64,000 nucleotides of DNA from JAENVU01 sp046598395. Lineage in GTDB: Bacteria; Actinomycetota; Acidimicrobiia; IMCC26256; JAENVU01. A program made the translations under genes and the position numbers. Where the stretch lies: contig JBKJIQ010000027.1 of the NCBI GenBank assembly GCA_046598395.1, forward strand, positions 51,544 through 115,543, written 5' to 3'. Positions 17,631 to 25,363 of the stretch are shown piece after piece (the first letter of the stretch is position 1; the number at the start of each line of letters is the position of its first letter). The notes beneath the pieces were generated by a model. That model saw only the letters and a program-made list of their open reading frames with translations, did not search any database and was not told where the DNA came from.

Positions 17631-19067
17631 GTGACGAATGCATGGCTCGACGCCACAGCGCAGGCTGAACTCGTGCGATCGGGTGCGGCGACGCCGCTGG
17701 ACCTGGTCGAAGCAGCGATTGCGCGGGTCGAGTCGCTGAACCCGCAGCTCAACGCGGTCATCCATACGAACTTCGAACGGGCGCGCAACGCGGCCCGTGG
17801 TGACCTCCCCGACGGCCCCTTCCGCGGTGTTCCTTTCCTGATCAAGGACGCCGTGTGCCACGAGGCTGGTGAGCCGTACCACTTCGGCATGCAAGTGCTC
17901 AAAGATCTCGACTGGCGCGAGGACTCCGACACCTGGCTGGTGGAGCGGTATCAACGTGCCGGGTTCATCTCGATTGGCCGAACGAACTTGCCGGAAATGG
18001 CGAGCACGGTGACGACCGAACCGGTCGCGTACGGCCCCACCAGTAACCCCTGGGATCTCACTCGCTCCACCGGCGGATCAAGCGGTGGCGCGGCCGCGGC
18101 GGTGGCATCGGGAATGGTGGCCGCCGCGCACGGGAACGATATGGGCGGTTCGATCCGGTTCCCGGCTTCGATGTGTGGTCTCGTCGGGTTGAAGCCCACA
18201 CGCGGGCGCAACACCTTGGGACCCGACTTCGGGGAGTTGTGGGGCCCCACCGCGCACGAACATGTGTTGACGCGCTCAGTGAGGGACTCGGCGCGGATTC
18301 TGGATGCAACCCAGGGTCCCGGTATCGGTGACCCCTACGAAATCGCACCGCCGGTGCGCGGGTATGCGGAAGAGATCGGCTCGGACCCCGGCGCGCTGCG
18401 GATTGGGTTTCGCACGCGGCGGTGCGACGGCACCGGCGACTCGCACGCTGACGTGGTTGCCGCGGTTCACGCTGCCGCGGCTCTCTGTGAGTCTCTCGGA
18501 CATCGCGTGAGCGCCGAGGCGGTGGCGCCACTCGATGATCCCGGGTTGAGTTCGGCGTTGCCCGCACTCTGGGCCGGGGTGATCGCACGAGAAGTGGATC
18601 GGTGGAGTGAGCGAATCGGCCGCACCATCGAGATCGGCGAGCTGGAACCGATCAATCAAGCGCTCGTCGGCATGGCGGAGGGTGTTTCGGCGAGTGCCTA
18701 CGTTGGTGCGTTGGAGGGGATGCAGCATTGGGCGCGTGGCGTCGCGGGTTGGTTCACGGACTTCGACGTGTTGATGGTGCCCACGATTCCGGAACCGCCG
18801 TTCGAACTCGGTCGCCTCGCCGCGGGCCAAGGAGAGAGTTTCGCCCAGCTCCTCGACTCGGGGACCCTGATCACCTTTACCCTGCCGTTCAACGCAACGG
18901 GTCAGCCCGCGATCTCACTGCCGCTCGGCATGAGCGCAACCGGCCTGCCCATCGGCGTGCAGTTCGTCGCCCCATTCGGACGCGAAGACGTGCTCTTCCG
19001 TCTGGCATCACAACTCGAAGCCGCGGCCCCCTGGGCCGACCGCCGCCCGGGGGTATCCGCCGCCTGA
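17631..19067 (+). CDS. Amidase of the amidase-signature family
   Basis: A 478-residue cytoplasmic hydrolase that cleaves C-N amide bonds by a Ser-cisSer-Lys triad. The Lys is in GVPFLIKDAVC. The glycine/serine-rich segment TGGSSGGAAAAVASGMV is followed by HGNDMGGSIRFPASMCGLVG, which contains the two serines, and by KPTRGR. The C-terminal region has FNATGQPAISLPLG and GLPIGVQFVAPFG. It resembles GatA-like and fatty-amide/6-aminohexanoate hydrolase homologs, but no gatB or gatC is nearby, so it is unlikely to be the tRNA amidotransferase subunit. GTG at 17631 with GAGGAGAG 5 nt upstream; divergent from the methyltransferase run. Confidence 0.86.
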   Translation: MTNAWLDATAQAELVRSGAATPLDLVEAAIARVESLNPQLNAVIHTNFERARNAARGDLPDGPFRGVPFLIKDAVCHEAGEPYHFGMQVLKDLDWREDSDTWLVERYQRAGFISIGRTNLPEMASTVTTEPVAYGPTSNPWDLTRSTGGSSGGAAAAVASGMVAAAHGNDMGGSIRFPASMCGLVGLKPTRGRNTLGPDFGELWGPTAHEHVLTRSVRDSARILDATQGPGIGDPYEIAPPVRGYAEEIGSDPGALRIGFRTRRCDGTGDSHADVVAAVHAAAALCESLGHRVSAEAVAPLDDPGLSSALPALWAGVIAREVDRWSERIGRTIEIGELEPINQALVGMAEGVSASAYVGALEGMQHWARGVAGWFTDFDVLMVPTIPEPPFELGRLAAGQGESFAQLLDSGTLITFTLPFNATGQPAISLPLGMSATGLPIGVQFVAPFGREDVLFRLASQLEAAAPWADRRPGVSAA

Positions 19068-19096
19068 CCCGACGTCCAAACTCCGGTATTGAGCAG

Positions 19097-19831
19097 TTAA
19101 AGGTGGAGGCCGCACTCGGTCTTGTCGAGGCCGCTCCACCGGCCGGCCCGAGCATCTTCACCCTCGCCCACGGGCCGCGTGCAGGGCCAGCAGCCGATGG
19201 ACTCGTAGCCCCGTTCTGACAGCGGGTGGATCGGAAGATTGTGGTCCTTCACGTAGCCGGCAACGTCGCTGTCCGACCAGCCCGCGATGGGATTGACCTT
19301 CACGAGTCCGCGGCTCAGGTCGTAGCTCACGAGCGGCGTGCCGGTGCGCGCCGAGCTCTCGGCTCGGCGAAGCCCACTCATCCACGCAGCCTTGCCCGCC
19401 AGCGCTCGGCGCATCGGCTCGACCTTCCGGACTCGGCAACACGCGTCCGGGTCGTTGTGCCAGAGATCGTCGAGCTCGCGTTCGGGGCGGATCACGTTGA
19501 GGTTCAGTCCGTAACGGGCCTTCACCTGTTCCACGTACCAGAGCGTTTCGGCGAAGTGGTACTGCGTATCGAGGAACGCCACTTCCACTTCGGGCACGGT
19601 TTTGTAGACGATGTCGATGAGCACACAGTCTTGGAACGAGGCCGCAAGGATGAGGTCGGAGCCGAACCGGTCATAGGCCCACGCGACCAGCGCCGACGCG
19701 GGACGCGACTCGTACCGGCGGGAGATCTCCGCCAACTCGCCCAGGTCGGGGATCGCCGGCGCGTCGTCCACCGAGACCGAACCGATCGAGACGGGGGTAT
19801 CTGCGATGGGGGTGATGGCGGTGGAACTCAC
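19097..19831 (-). CDS. cysH: Adenylyl-sulfate (APS) reductase, CysH family
   Basis: Reduces activated sulfate to sulfite in assimilation. The 244-residue protein has the PP-loop-like core (AASFQDCVLIDIVY, FLDTQYHFAETLWY) and the two cysteine pairs DACCRVRKVEP and GCWPCTRPVG. The pairs ligate a [4Fe-4S] cluster, which points to APS rather than PAPS as substrate. The C-terminus ends in KTECGLHL with the catalytic Cys. I place the start at the GTG at 19831, which overlaps the sir stop as GTGA. Longer frames read antisense-like through sir and are rejected. No cysD/cysN is present in the window. Confidence 0.93.
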   Translation of the reverse strand: MSSTAITPIADTPVSIGSVSVDDAPAIPDLGELAEISRRYESRPASALVAWAYDRFGSDLILAASFQDCVLIDIVYKTVPEVEVAFLDTQYHFAETLWYVEQVKARYGLNLNVIRPERELDDLWHNDPDACCRVRKVEPMRRALAGKAAWMSGLRRAESSARTGTPLVSYDLSRGLVKVNPIAGWSDSDVAGYVKDHNLPIHPLSERGYESIGCWPCTRPVGEGEDARAGRWSGLDKTECGLHL

Positions 19832-21609
19832 GTGGCGCACTCGCTCTCGCCGACGGCTGACACGTACGGTCCAGTCTCGTCGAAGTCCACGTAGAAATCG
19901 GGGTTCTCGTCGGGCAACGGGAACACGTCGAGGTCCTTGAGGGTGGCGCCGACGGTGGCCGCACCGCCAGAACGATCGAGCCACTGTCGAAAGGTTTCGC
20001 CCGCCGAACGCTCGCCCGCGAACCGCCCAACGACTCGCACCACGGCTTCTGATGCAGTCTTGGCCGGGACTTTGGTGGCCTTCTCGCCGAACTGAATCTC
20101 CATGTTGCCCACGCTGCCGCCGAGCAGCATTTGGTACCCGGGCGCGGCTCGTCCGTGGGCGCGGCGCTCGAAGCCCATGAAGCCGATGTCGGAAATATGG
20201 TGCTGACCGCACGAGTTGGTGCAGCCGGAGATGTTCACGCGCACCCCGCCGACCTCGGCCAGGCCGGCGTCATCGAGCGCACGCTCGATGTCGTTCGCGA
20301 GTCCGCGCGATTGGGTCACCGCGAGGTTGCAGGTATCCGCTCCGGGACACGACACCACGTCACGAGCGAGTTCGGCGCCCGGGCGATGCATGTCGGCCGC
20401 AACCAATCGTTCGTACAGGGCGGGGAGCTGGTCGTCGGTCAGGCCGCGCAGCACGAAATTCTGACGGTTGGTGATGCGGATCTCCGCCGCGAACTCGCGC
20501 TGGATGTCGGCGAGTTGGCGAAACTGCACGGTCGTGATGTCGCCGAGCCTCGCATGCGCGTAGGCGCTCACGGTTCCGTTCGCGCGACCGCGCACAACGT
20601 TTGCGATCTCCCACTTTCGGTACGCGTCGAGACCGGAGAACTCGATCGGGATACCACCATCGGCCGCGACCGTGGTGCCCATGCCGGCCGGTGCATCACC
20701 GATCTCGATGACTGCAGGGGGCAGACCGCCCGGGTAGGTGGCGGAGGCTCGCAGGAACTTGCGCTCCTTGATGATCCGTTCCCGGAGCTCGTCGATCCCC
20801 ATGGTGTCCACGAGCCACTTCATCCGGGCGCGCAGCTTGTTGTCGCGGTTGCCGAAGTGATCGAAGGTTCGCAGGGTGGCTTCGATCGTGGCCAGCAGGT
20901 CTTCACGGCTCGTGAACTCCTCGAGGGCCTGGGCCGGGTGCGGGTTCGCGCCGAGGCCGCCCGCGAGGAAAATCCGAAATCCGGCTTCCACGGTGCCGCC
21001 GTCACGGGGTTGTGAGACCGCGATCACGCCCACATCGTTAAACATTGCCTGACCGCAGTCGGTGGCGCAGCCGCTGAAGTTGATCTTGAACTTGCGCGGC
21101 ATCCGCTGCGACAACGGGTTCCGGAGGAACCACTGATAGGTGGCCTCGGCCCACGGCGAGATATCGAGCACCTCGAAGGGGCACGCGCCCGCGAGATGAC
21201 AACCCGCCACATTGCGCACGGTGTCACCACACGCTTCGCGGCTGGTGAGCCCAACGGATGCGAGGAGCCGCAGGACCTCGGGCGTGTCGCGCAGTTCGAC
21301 GAAATGGAACTGCGCGTTTTGGCGAGTCGTGAGGTGACCCCAGCCGCGCGAGTAGGTCTCGGAAATCGAAGCGAGCATTTCGAGTTGGTCGGGTTCCACG
21401 CGGCCGTAGGGGATCTTCACCCGCACCATCTGGTTGGTGCCGCCTTGACGTTGGCCGTAGATGCCCTGGTTCAGGCGCGAGACGCGAAAGACGTCTTCGT
21501 CGAGGTCACCGGCGAGGTATTCGTCGATCGCGGTCGAGAACCGAGTGATCTCGTCGTCGATCTCCGGATCGAGGGGGCGGGCTCGCAGCTCGTCGATATT
21601 GATGGCCAT
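19828..21609 (-). CDS. sir: Ferredoxin-dependent sulfite reductase (NirA/SirA family)
   Basis: A 593-residue siroheme/[4Fe-4S] enzyme that reduces sulfite to sulfide. It has two ferredoxin-like/siroheme half-domains (SRGWGHLTTRQNAQFHF and RITNRQNFVLRG) and the cluster ligands CPGADTCNLAVTQS and SGCTNSCGQHH. The paralogous family includes nitrite reductases; the coupled cysH and the cysteine-type leader argue for sulfite. The start is ATG 21609 with GAAGGA just upstream. A frame open for 46 more residues runs through the leader hairpin and is rejected as coding. The two-gene operon faces away from the RidA-like gene. Confidence 0.92.
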   Translation of the reverse strand: MAINIDELRARPLDPEIDDEITRFSTAIDEYLAGDLDEDVFRVSRLNQGIYGQRQGGTNQMVRVKIPYGRVEPDQLEMLASISETYSRGWGHLTTRQNAQFHFVELRDTPEVLRLLASVGLTSREACGDTVRNVAGCHLAGACPFEVLDISPWAEATYQWFLRNPLSQRMPRKFKINFSGCATDCGQAMFNDVGVIAVSQPRDGGTVEAGFRIFLAGGLGANPHPAQALEEFTSREDLLATIEATLRTFDHFGNRDNKLRARMKWLVDTMGIDELRERIIKERKFLRASATYPGGLPPAVIEIGDAPAGMGTTVAADGGIPIEFSGLDAYRKWEIANVVRGRANGTVSAYAHARLGDITTVQFRQLADIQREFAAEIRITNRQNFVLRGLTDDQLPALYERLVAADMHRPGAELARDVVSCPGADTCNLAVTQSRGLANDIERALDDAGLAEVGGVRVNISGCTNSCGQHHISDIGFMGFERRAHGRAAPGYQMLLGGSVGNMEIQFGEKATKVPAKTASEAVVRVVGRFAGERSAGETFRQWLDRSGGAATVGATLKDLDVFPLPDENPDFYVDFDETGPYVSAVGESECAT

Positions 21610-21674
21610 CGGTGTCCTTCGGAGAAGTTGGCACCGGCCGCGCGCAGCCGCCGGTCCCAGTCGGGAGGGCAGAA

Positions 21675-21716
21675 AAGCGGGCGTTTCGCGTCGAAAATCA
21701 GACGCAGGAAACGCCC
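21675..21716 (-). terminator. Terminator-like hairpin (attenuator) in the sir-cysH leader
   Basis: On the minus strand GGGCGTTTC (21716-21708) pairs with GAAACGCCC (21687-21679), and inside it GCGTC pairs with GACGC around an 8-nt loop; two bases (CT) bulge. GCTTTTC follows as a short U-tract. The 5' arm consists of the last codons of the leader ORF, so a ribosome there would cover it. About 65 nt separate the U-tract from the sir ATG, and a second hairpin (ACCGGC at 21655-21650 with GCCGGT at 21638-21633) lies between. Confidence 0.7.
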
Positions 21717-21796
21717 ACGATGCAACTGAGCTCGTCGCGCACCTCATGCGGAGTGCGGCCTTGCGCGATGCTCGGCGCGCCGTGGTCTCGAATCAC
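21698..21796 (-). CDS. Leader peptide ending in Cys codons, upstream of sir-cysH
   Basis: A 32-codon ORF (GTG start, TGA stop) whose product ends SCIVGVSCV, so both its Cys codons lie in the last nine codons. The final six codons and the stop form the 5' arm and loop of the attenuator hairpin. The GTG lies 7 nt after a TAGGGT box, so the mRNA is probably leaderless and the peptide is translated first. This is the layout of amino-acid-responsive attenuators. Polycysteine leaderless short ORFs are known before sulfur-assimilation operons in mycobacteria. Function here is inferred from arrangement, since the peptide itself need have no activity. Confidence 0.7.
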   Translation of the reverse strand: MIRDHGAPSIAQGRTPHEVRDELSCIVGVSCV

Positions 21797-21803
21797 GGTT
21801 TTC

Positions 21804-21842
21804 ACCCTACCGGACCCGGAACTGAAATACCAGCAGATTGGT
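21804..21842 (-). promoter_or_regulatory. sir-cysH promoter with an ACCA-N6-TGGT inverted repeat
   Basis: TAGGGT (21809-21804) lies 7 nt before the leader GTG. No TTGACA-like -35 box is found at the right distance. Instead an ACCA-N6-TGGT palindrome (21829-21842) overlaps the -35 position, as a binding site for a regulator might. The regulator is not identified. Confidence 0.5.
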
Positions 21843-21887
21843 CAGATATCTCCCGACTGTGACGTTCGGCGCTCGTGTTCCGGCCGG

Positions 21888-21893
21888 TAGGTT
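21888..21893 (+). promoter_or_regulatory. Leaderless-type -10 box of the RidA-like gene
   Basis: TAGGTT is followed by 6 nt and the ATG at 21900. No ribosome-binding site is present in the gap. Confidence 0.5.
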
Positions 21894-21899
21894 CGGTGC

Positions 21900-22358
21900 A
21901 TGAGTCGGATCGCGCAACGGTTGGTTGAGCTGGGTATCGAACTCCCGGTGGTGTTTCCCCCGGTGGGGAACTACCTCGCCTGTGCCCGTTCTGGCAACGC
22001 GCTCTACGTGGGTGGGCACGGTCCGGTCTACGGCGACACCGTGATCGCGGGCAAGGTCGGAGCGGACCTCACCCTGTCCGAGGCGCGCGGCGCGGCGCGC
22101 CTCACTGCGCTGTCGATCCTCGCAACGATGCAGCATGAGCTTGGGGATCTGGACCACGTCGTACGGATCGTGAAGGTGTTCGGGATGGTCAATGTCGCGC
22201 CGGGGTTCAACCAAACTCCCGCGGTGATCGACGGGTGTTCCGACCTGCTGATCGACGTGTTCGGCGACGCAGGGCGGCACACCCGCTCCGCGGTGGGGAT
22301 GGCCGAACTGCCCTTCGACATCGCGGTGGAGATCGAACTCATCGCCGAGGTGGCGTAG
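21900..22358 (+). CDS. RidA family protein (YjgF/UK114)
   Basis: A 152-residue member of the Rid superfamily, whose RidA branch hydrolyses reactive enamine/imine intermediates. The C-terminal motif HTRSAVGMAELPFDIAVEIE carries the Arg that binds the carboxylate in RidA. SGNALYVGGHGPV and VVRIVKVFGMVN match the central strands. It is longer than canonical RidA (about 128 residues) by an N-terminal RLVELGIELP segment typical of the longer Rid subgroup, so deaminase activity is plausible but not assured. It is divergent from the sulfur operon, with the two promoters about 80 nt apart, which might link them. Confidence 0.85.
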   Translation: MSRIAQRLVELGIELPVVFPPVGNYLACARSGNALYVGGHGPVYGDTVIAGKVGADLTLSEARGAARLTALSILATMQHELGDLDHVVRIVKVFGMVNVAPGFNQTPAVIDGCSDLLIDVFGDAGRHTRSAVGMAELPFDIAVEIELIAEVA

Positions 22359-22361
22359 CCC

Positions 22362-23051
22362 GTGGCACCGCGTGCCAAACGGGGCACCAAGCCCGGAACG
22401 ATCGCGCCACCAACTCCACCCGAGGCCCCCACTGAACCCGAGGCAGCGACGGCGATCCTGGCGAGCGAGGACCACGTCGAACGCGCCTTCAGCGACCTCG
22501 AGCTCCCCGATCTCGATGCCCCGTACGCGCGGTTCGTGCGGTGCGAGTTCCGTCGGGTGCAGCTCACCGCCACCAAGCTGCGTGGCGCTTCGTTCGTGGA
22601 CGTTCGCTTCACCGACTGCGATGTGTCCGGCGCCGATTTCCACAACGCATCCCTCACCCGCGTGGAGTTCCAGAACTGTCGGATGGCCGGCGTCAACGCG
22701 TCGGAGTCGGAGCTTCGCCACGTTCGGTTCACGGGCTGCAAGCTCGACGGCGCGAATCTCCGGTTCGCGGTGCTGGATCATGTCCGTGCCGATGAGTGTT
22801 CCTTGGTTGATGCCGACGCGTACGAGGCGAAGCTGCAGTCGGTTGCCTTACGCGATTGTGACCTGACCGAGATCGACCTCACCAAGACCACGATCAGCGG
22901 CCTCGACCTTCGGGGTTCGCGCTTTGAGGTTCTGCGCGGTGTGGCCGGACTCCGTGGTGTCACGATCGGAGCCGACCAGGTGATTCCCTACGCACTTGCA
23001 ATCTTCTCGGAGACCGCGGTGCGGGTCGAGTCCAGCGAACCCGAGGAGTAA
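22362..23051 (+). CDS. Pentapeptide-repeat protein
   Basis: A 229-residue protein. Residues about 60-190 consist of pentapeptide repeats of the A(D/N)LXX type: LRGASFVDVRFTDCDVSGAD, FHNASLTRVEFQNC, GVNASESELRHVRFTGC, KLDGANLRFAVLDHV, and LVDADAYEAKLQ, giving a right-handed quadrilateral helix. There is a short Pro/Thr-rich N-terminus and no membrane segment. Some pentapeptide proteins mimic DNA and protect gyrase, but most have unknown roles and nothing here decides. The GTG at 22362 follows the RidA-like gene by 3 nt, so the two are probably co-transcribed. Confidence 0.82.
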   Translation: MAPRAKRGTKPGTIAPPTPPEAPTEPEAATAILASEDHVERAFSDLELPDLDAPYARFVRCEFRRVQLTATKLRGASFVDVRFTDCDVSGADFHNASLTRVEFQNCRMAGVNASESELRHVRFTGCKLDGANLRFAVLDHVRADECSLVDADAYEAKLQSVALRDCDLTEIDLTKTTISGLDLRGSRFEVLRGVAGLRGVTIGADQVIPYALAIFSETAVRVESSEPEE

Positions 23052-23054
23052 CCG

Positions 23055-23513
23055 ATGAAGGTCTACCCAATTATCTTCGGCATTGGATTGACCCTTGCCG
23101 CCGGGTGTAACTCGAGCAATGGGCATCCCATCGATCGGTCGCCAGTACGGATGCTCGTCACGCCGTCGTCACCCCGAACGGGAGGGTTTCTCCGGATTCG
23201 CTATGTGACCGACATTCGAAATTCCTACATCGGTGCGGGATTGGACGTAGTGCTCAAGCGCAATGGGAAGCCCTACCGGCTGCTTATCTCTCGCCAGGTT
23301 TCTAATCCGATGGGGGAGGCGCTTCCTCCCGTCATGCCAATAGGAAGTGCTATCGACCTCGTAAAGACGGGTGTCGGCCTACGACGTTCCAACTGGTGGC
23401 GATACCCGTCGGACGATACGAGCTGTGTTCGGCCGTCTCGATACGCACGCCCCATCGGACTGTGCCGCTGTGGCTATGCCGCACGATTGCTGTTCGGCGC
23501 TGACGATCGGTAG
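23055..23513 (+). CDS. Putative lipoprotein, probably frameshifted
   Basis: A 152-residue frame that starts with a lipoprotein signal, MKVYPIIFGIGLTLAAGC, with a lipobox Cys at residue 18. I do not recognise the rest. Residues 35-100 read like a beta-rich domain (RTGGFLRIRYVTDI). After about nt 23370 the frame becomes Arg/Ser-rich and unlikely. The +1 frame there reads TTFQLVAIPVGRYELCSAVS and ends at a TGA at 23501-23503, which looks like the natural end of an Ig-like domain. A one-base change near 23370-23385 would join the two. Base composition is lower in GC than in its neighbours, so transfer or decay is possible. It starts 3 nt after the pentapeptide gene with GAGGAG upstream. Confidence 0.5.
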   Translation: MKVYPIIFGIGLTLAAGCNSSNGHPIDRSPVRMLVTPSSPRTGGFLRIRYVTDIRNSYIGAGLDVVLKRNGKPYRLLISRQVSNPMGEALPPVMPIGSAIDLVKTGVGLRRSNWWRYPSDDTSCVRPSRYARPIGLCRCGYAARLLFGADDR

Positions 23514-23627
23514 CGGTTCCTGTCGCCGCCGGATTGCGATTCGGTGACGCCGGTGGAGCGCGTCATGAGGTTCCCTTTCCTCCGCTGGATCCTCACGACG
23601 AGGCCCGGACGCGATGGTGAGCGCCAG

Positions 23628-23633
23628 TAACCT
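23628..23633 (+). promoter_or_regulatory. Possible -10 box of proS
   Basis: TAACCT is followed by 8 nt and the proS ATG with no ribosome-binding site, close to the leaderless spacing used elsewhere. The rest of 23514-23641 shows no gene. Confidence 0.35.
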
Positions 23634-23641
23634 CCGCCGCC

Positions 23642-25363
23642 ATGCGGATGTCCTCCCTCTTCTTACGTACGTTGCGCGACGACCCGGCTGATGCCGAGGT
23701 CGACAGCCACAAGCTCTTGGTGCGCGCCGGTTGCATCCGGCGCGTTGCCTCCGGGATCTACTCCTGGCTGCCACTCGGCAACCGAGTGTTGCGCAATGTT
23801 GCCCAAATCGTGCGCGAAGAGATGGACCACGCCGGCGCGCAGGAGACGAGCCTCCCGATCGCTCAGCCGCTCGACCTCTGGAAACAGTCCGGCCGCGACG
23901 AGGCCTACGGCTCGATGATGTTTCGAGTGCAGGACCGCAAAGACAACTGGTACGCGATGGCCCCGACCGCCGAAGAAGTGGTCACGACGCTGGTCGCGGG
24001 GGAGTACTCGAGCTACCGCGACCTACCGGTGAACCTGTACCAGATCAACTGGAAATACCGCGATGAGTTGCGGCCTCGCTTTGGCCCGTTGCGAGCCCGA
24101 GAGTTCCTGATGAAGGACGCCTACTCCTTCGACGCGAACCTCGAGGGGCTCCAAGCGAGTTACGACGCGATGTACGCGGCCTACATCAAGGTGTTCAACC
24201 GATGTGGGCTCACGGTCCGCTCCGTGAAAGCGCAGTCTGGTGAAATCGGTGGCGACACGAGCCAGGAGTTCATGGCGGTGGCCGCGATCGGTGAAGACGC
24301 GTTCGTCTGGTGCGAGCAGTGTGACTACGCCGCGAACACCGAGGCTGCGACTCGTCGACCCACGCCGGAACAGGCAATCCCGGACCAACCTCCGCGCGAA
24401 TCAGCCCATACGCCCGACATGCCGGGGATCGATGCCGTGGCCGAGCACCTCGGGACTACCGCAGACCTCCTGATGAAGGCGATCGCCTTCGACGTGGCGG
24501 GCGAACTCGTCCTCGCCCTCGTGCCCGGCGATCGCGAGGTGAACGAGTACGCAGTCGCAGCTGCGCACGCACCGGCCGCCGTACGGCTTTACACGGATGC
24601 CGATTTCGCAGCGCGCCCCGACATCCCCAAGGGCTACATCGGTCCTGACTTCGCGGGAGCGCAGCGCACGATCGCCGACACCTCGTTGCGTTCCCCGCAC
24701 GGTTGGGTCACCGGTGCGAACAGAGTGGACCACCACGACCGCAACGTGGTCCTCGACCGCGACTTCACCCCGACTGCCTGGAACGAGATCGTCGTCGTCG
24801 AACCAGGCGACCGCTGCCCGAACCCAAACTGCGGGAACCCATTGCGCATCGACCGCGGCATCGAGGTCGGTCACGTTTTCCAACTGGGCGATAAGTATTC
24901 GGTGGCGTTGGGCGCCACGTACACCGACGAATCCGGCGACGATCACCCGATGGTCATGGGCTGTTATGGGATCGGGGTCAGCCGTATCCTCTCGGCCATC
25001 GTGGAGGAGCATCACGACGACGATGGCATTTCTTGGCCGGCCGAAGTTGCGCCGTACCAAGTCCATCTCGTGATGCTGCCGGGCCGCGGCGAGGCCGCGG
25101 CGGCCGTGACCGATGCCGCCACCGCGCTCTACGACGGCCTGCAGGCCCGTGGCGTCGACGTGTTGTTCGATGACCGTGAGGTCAGCCCCGGCATCAAGTT
25201 CGCCGACGCCGATCTGCTCGGTATGCCCGTCCAGATCACGGTCGGGGCCAAGGGGCTCGGGCGCGGCGTGGTGGAGCGCAAGATCCGGGCCACCGGTGAA
25301 CGTGACGAGCTCCCGATCGATGCGGCCATCGACACGCTTGCCCGCGTGGCGGCAGCATTGTGA
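23642..25363 (+). CDS. proS: Prolyl-tRNA synthetase (bacterial type)
   Basis: Charges tRNA-Pro with proline. A 573-residue class II synthetase of the bacterial type: SSLFLRTLRDDPADAEVDSH and GIYSWLPLGNRVLRN at the N-terminus, motif 2 YQINWKYRDELRPRFGPLR with EFLMKDAYSFD, and motif 3 MVMGCYGIGVSRILSAIVEE. Between motifs 2 and 3 lies the YbaK-like editing insertion (about residues 225-400). An anticodon-binding domain closes the protein (DDREVSPGIKFADADLLGMP). The ATG at 23642 or the one at 23648 could be used. Its stop overlaps the DNA ligase start as GTGA. Confidence 0.96.
   Translation: MRMSSLFLRTLRDDPADAEVDSHKLLVRAGCIRRVASGIYSWLPLGNRVLRNVAQIVREEMDHAGAQETSLPIAQPLDLWKQSGRDEAYGSMMFRVQDRKDNWYAMAPTAEEVVTTLVAGEYSSYRDLPVNLYQINWKYRDELRPRFGPLRAREFLMKDAYSFDANLEGLQASYDAMYAAYIKVFNRCGLTVRSVKAQSGEIGGDTSQEFMAVAAIGEDAFVWCEQCDYAANTEAATRRPTPEQAIPDQPPRESAHTPDMPGIDAVAEHLGTTADLLMKAIAFDVAGELVLALVPGDREVNEYAVAAAHAPAAVRLYTDADFAARPDIPKGYIGPDFAGAQRTIADTSLRSPHGWVTGANRVDHHDRNVVLDRDFTPTAWNEIVVVEPGDRCPNPNCGNPLRIDRGIEVGHVFQLGDKYSVALGATYTDESGDDHPMVMGCYGIGVSRILSAIVEEHHDDDGISWPAEVAPYQVHLVMLPGRGEAAAAVTDAATALYDGLQARGVDVLFDDREVSPGIKFADADLLGMPVQITVGAKGLGRGVVERKIRATGERDELPIDAAIDTLARVAAAL

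Noticed and set aside
17587..17643. Earlier ATG (17643) for the methyltransferase
   Set aside because: It would overlap the divergent amidase start and adds residues without family similarity.
21610..21747. 46-residue N-terminal extension of the sulfite reductase
   Set aside because: The extension would translate the attenuator hairpin and leader in a second frame, shows no family similarity, and ATG 21609 has its own ribosome-binding site.
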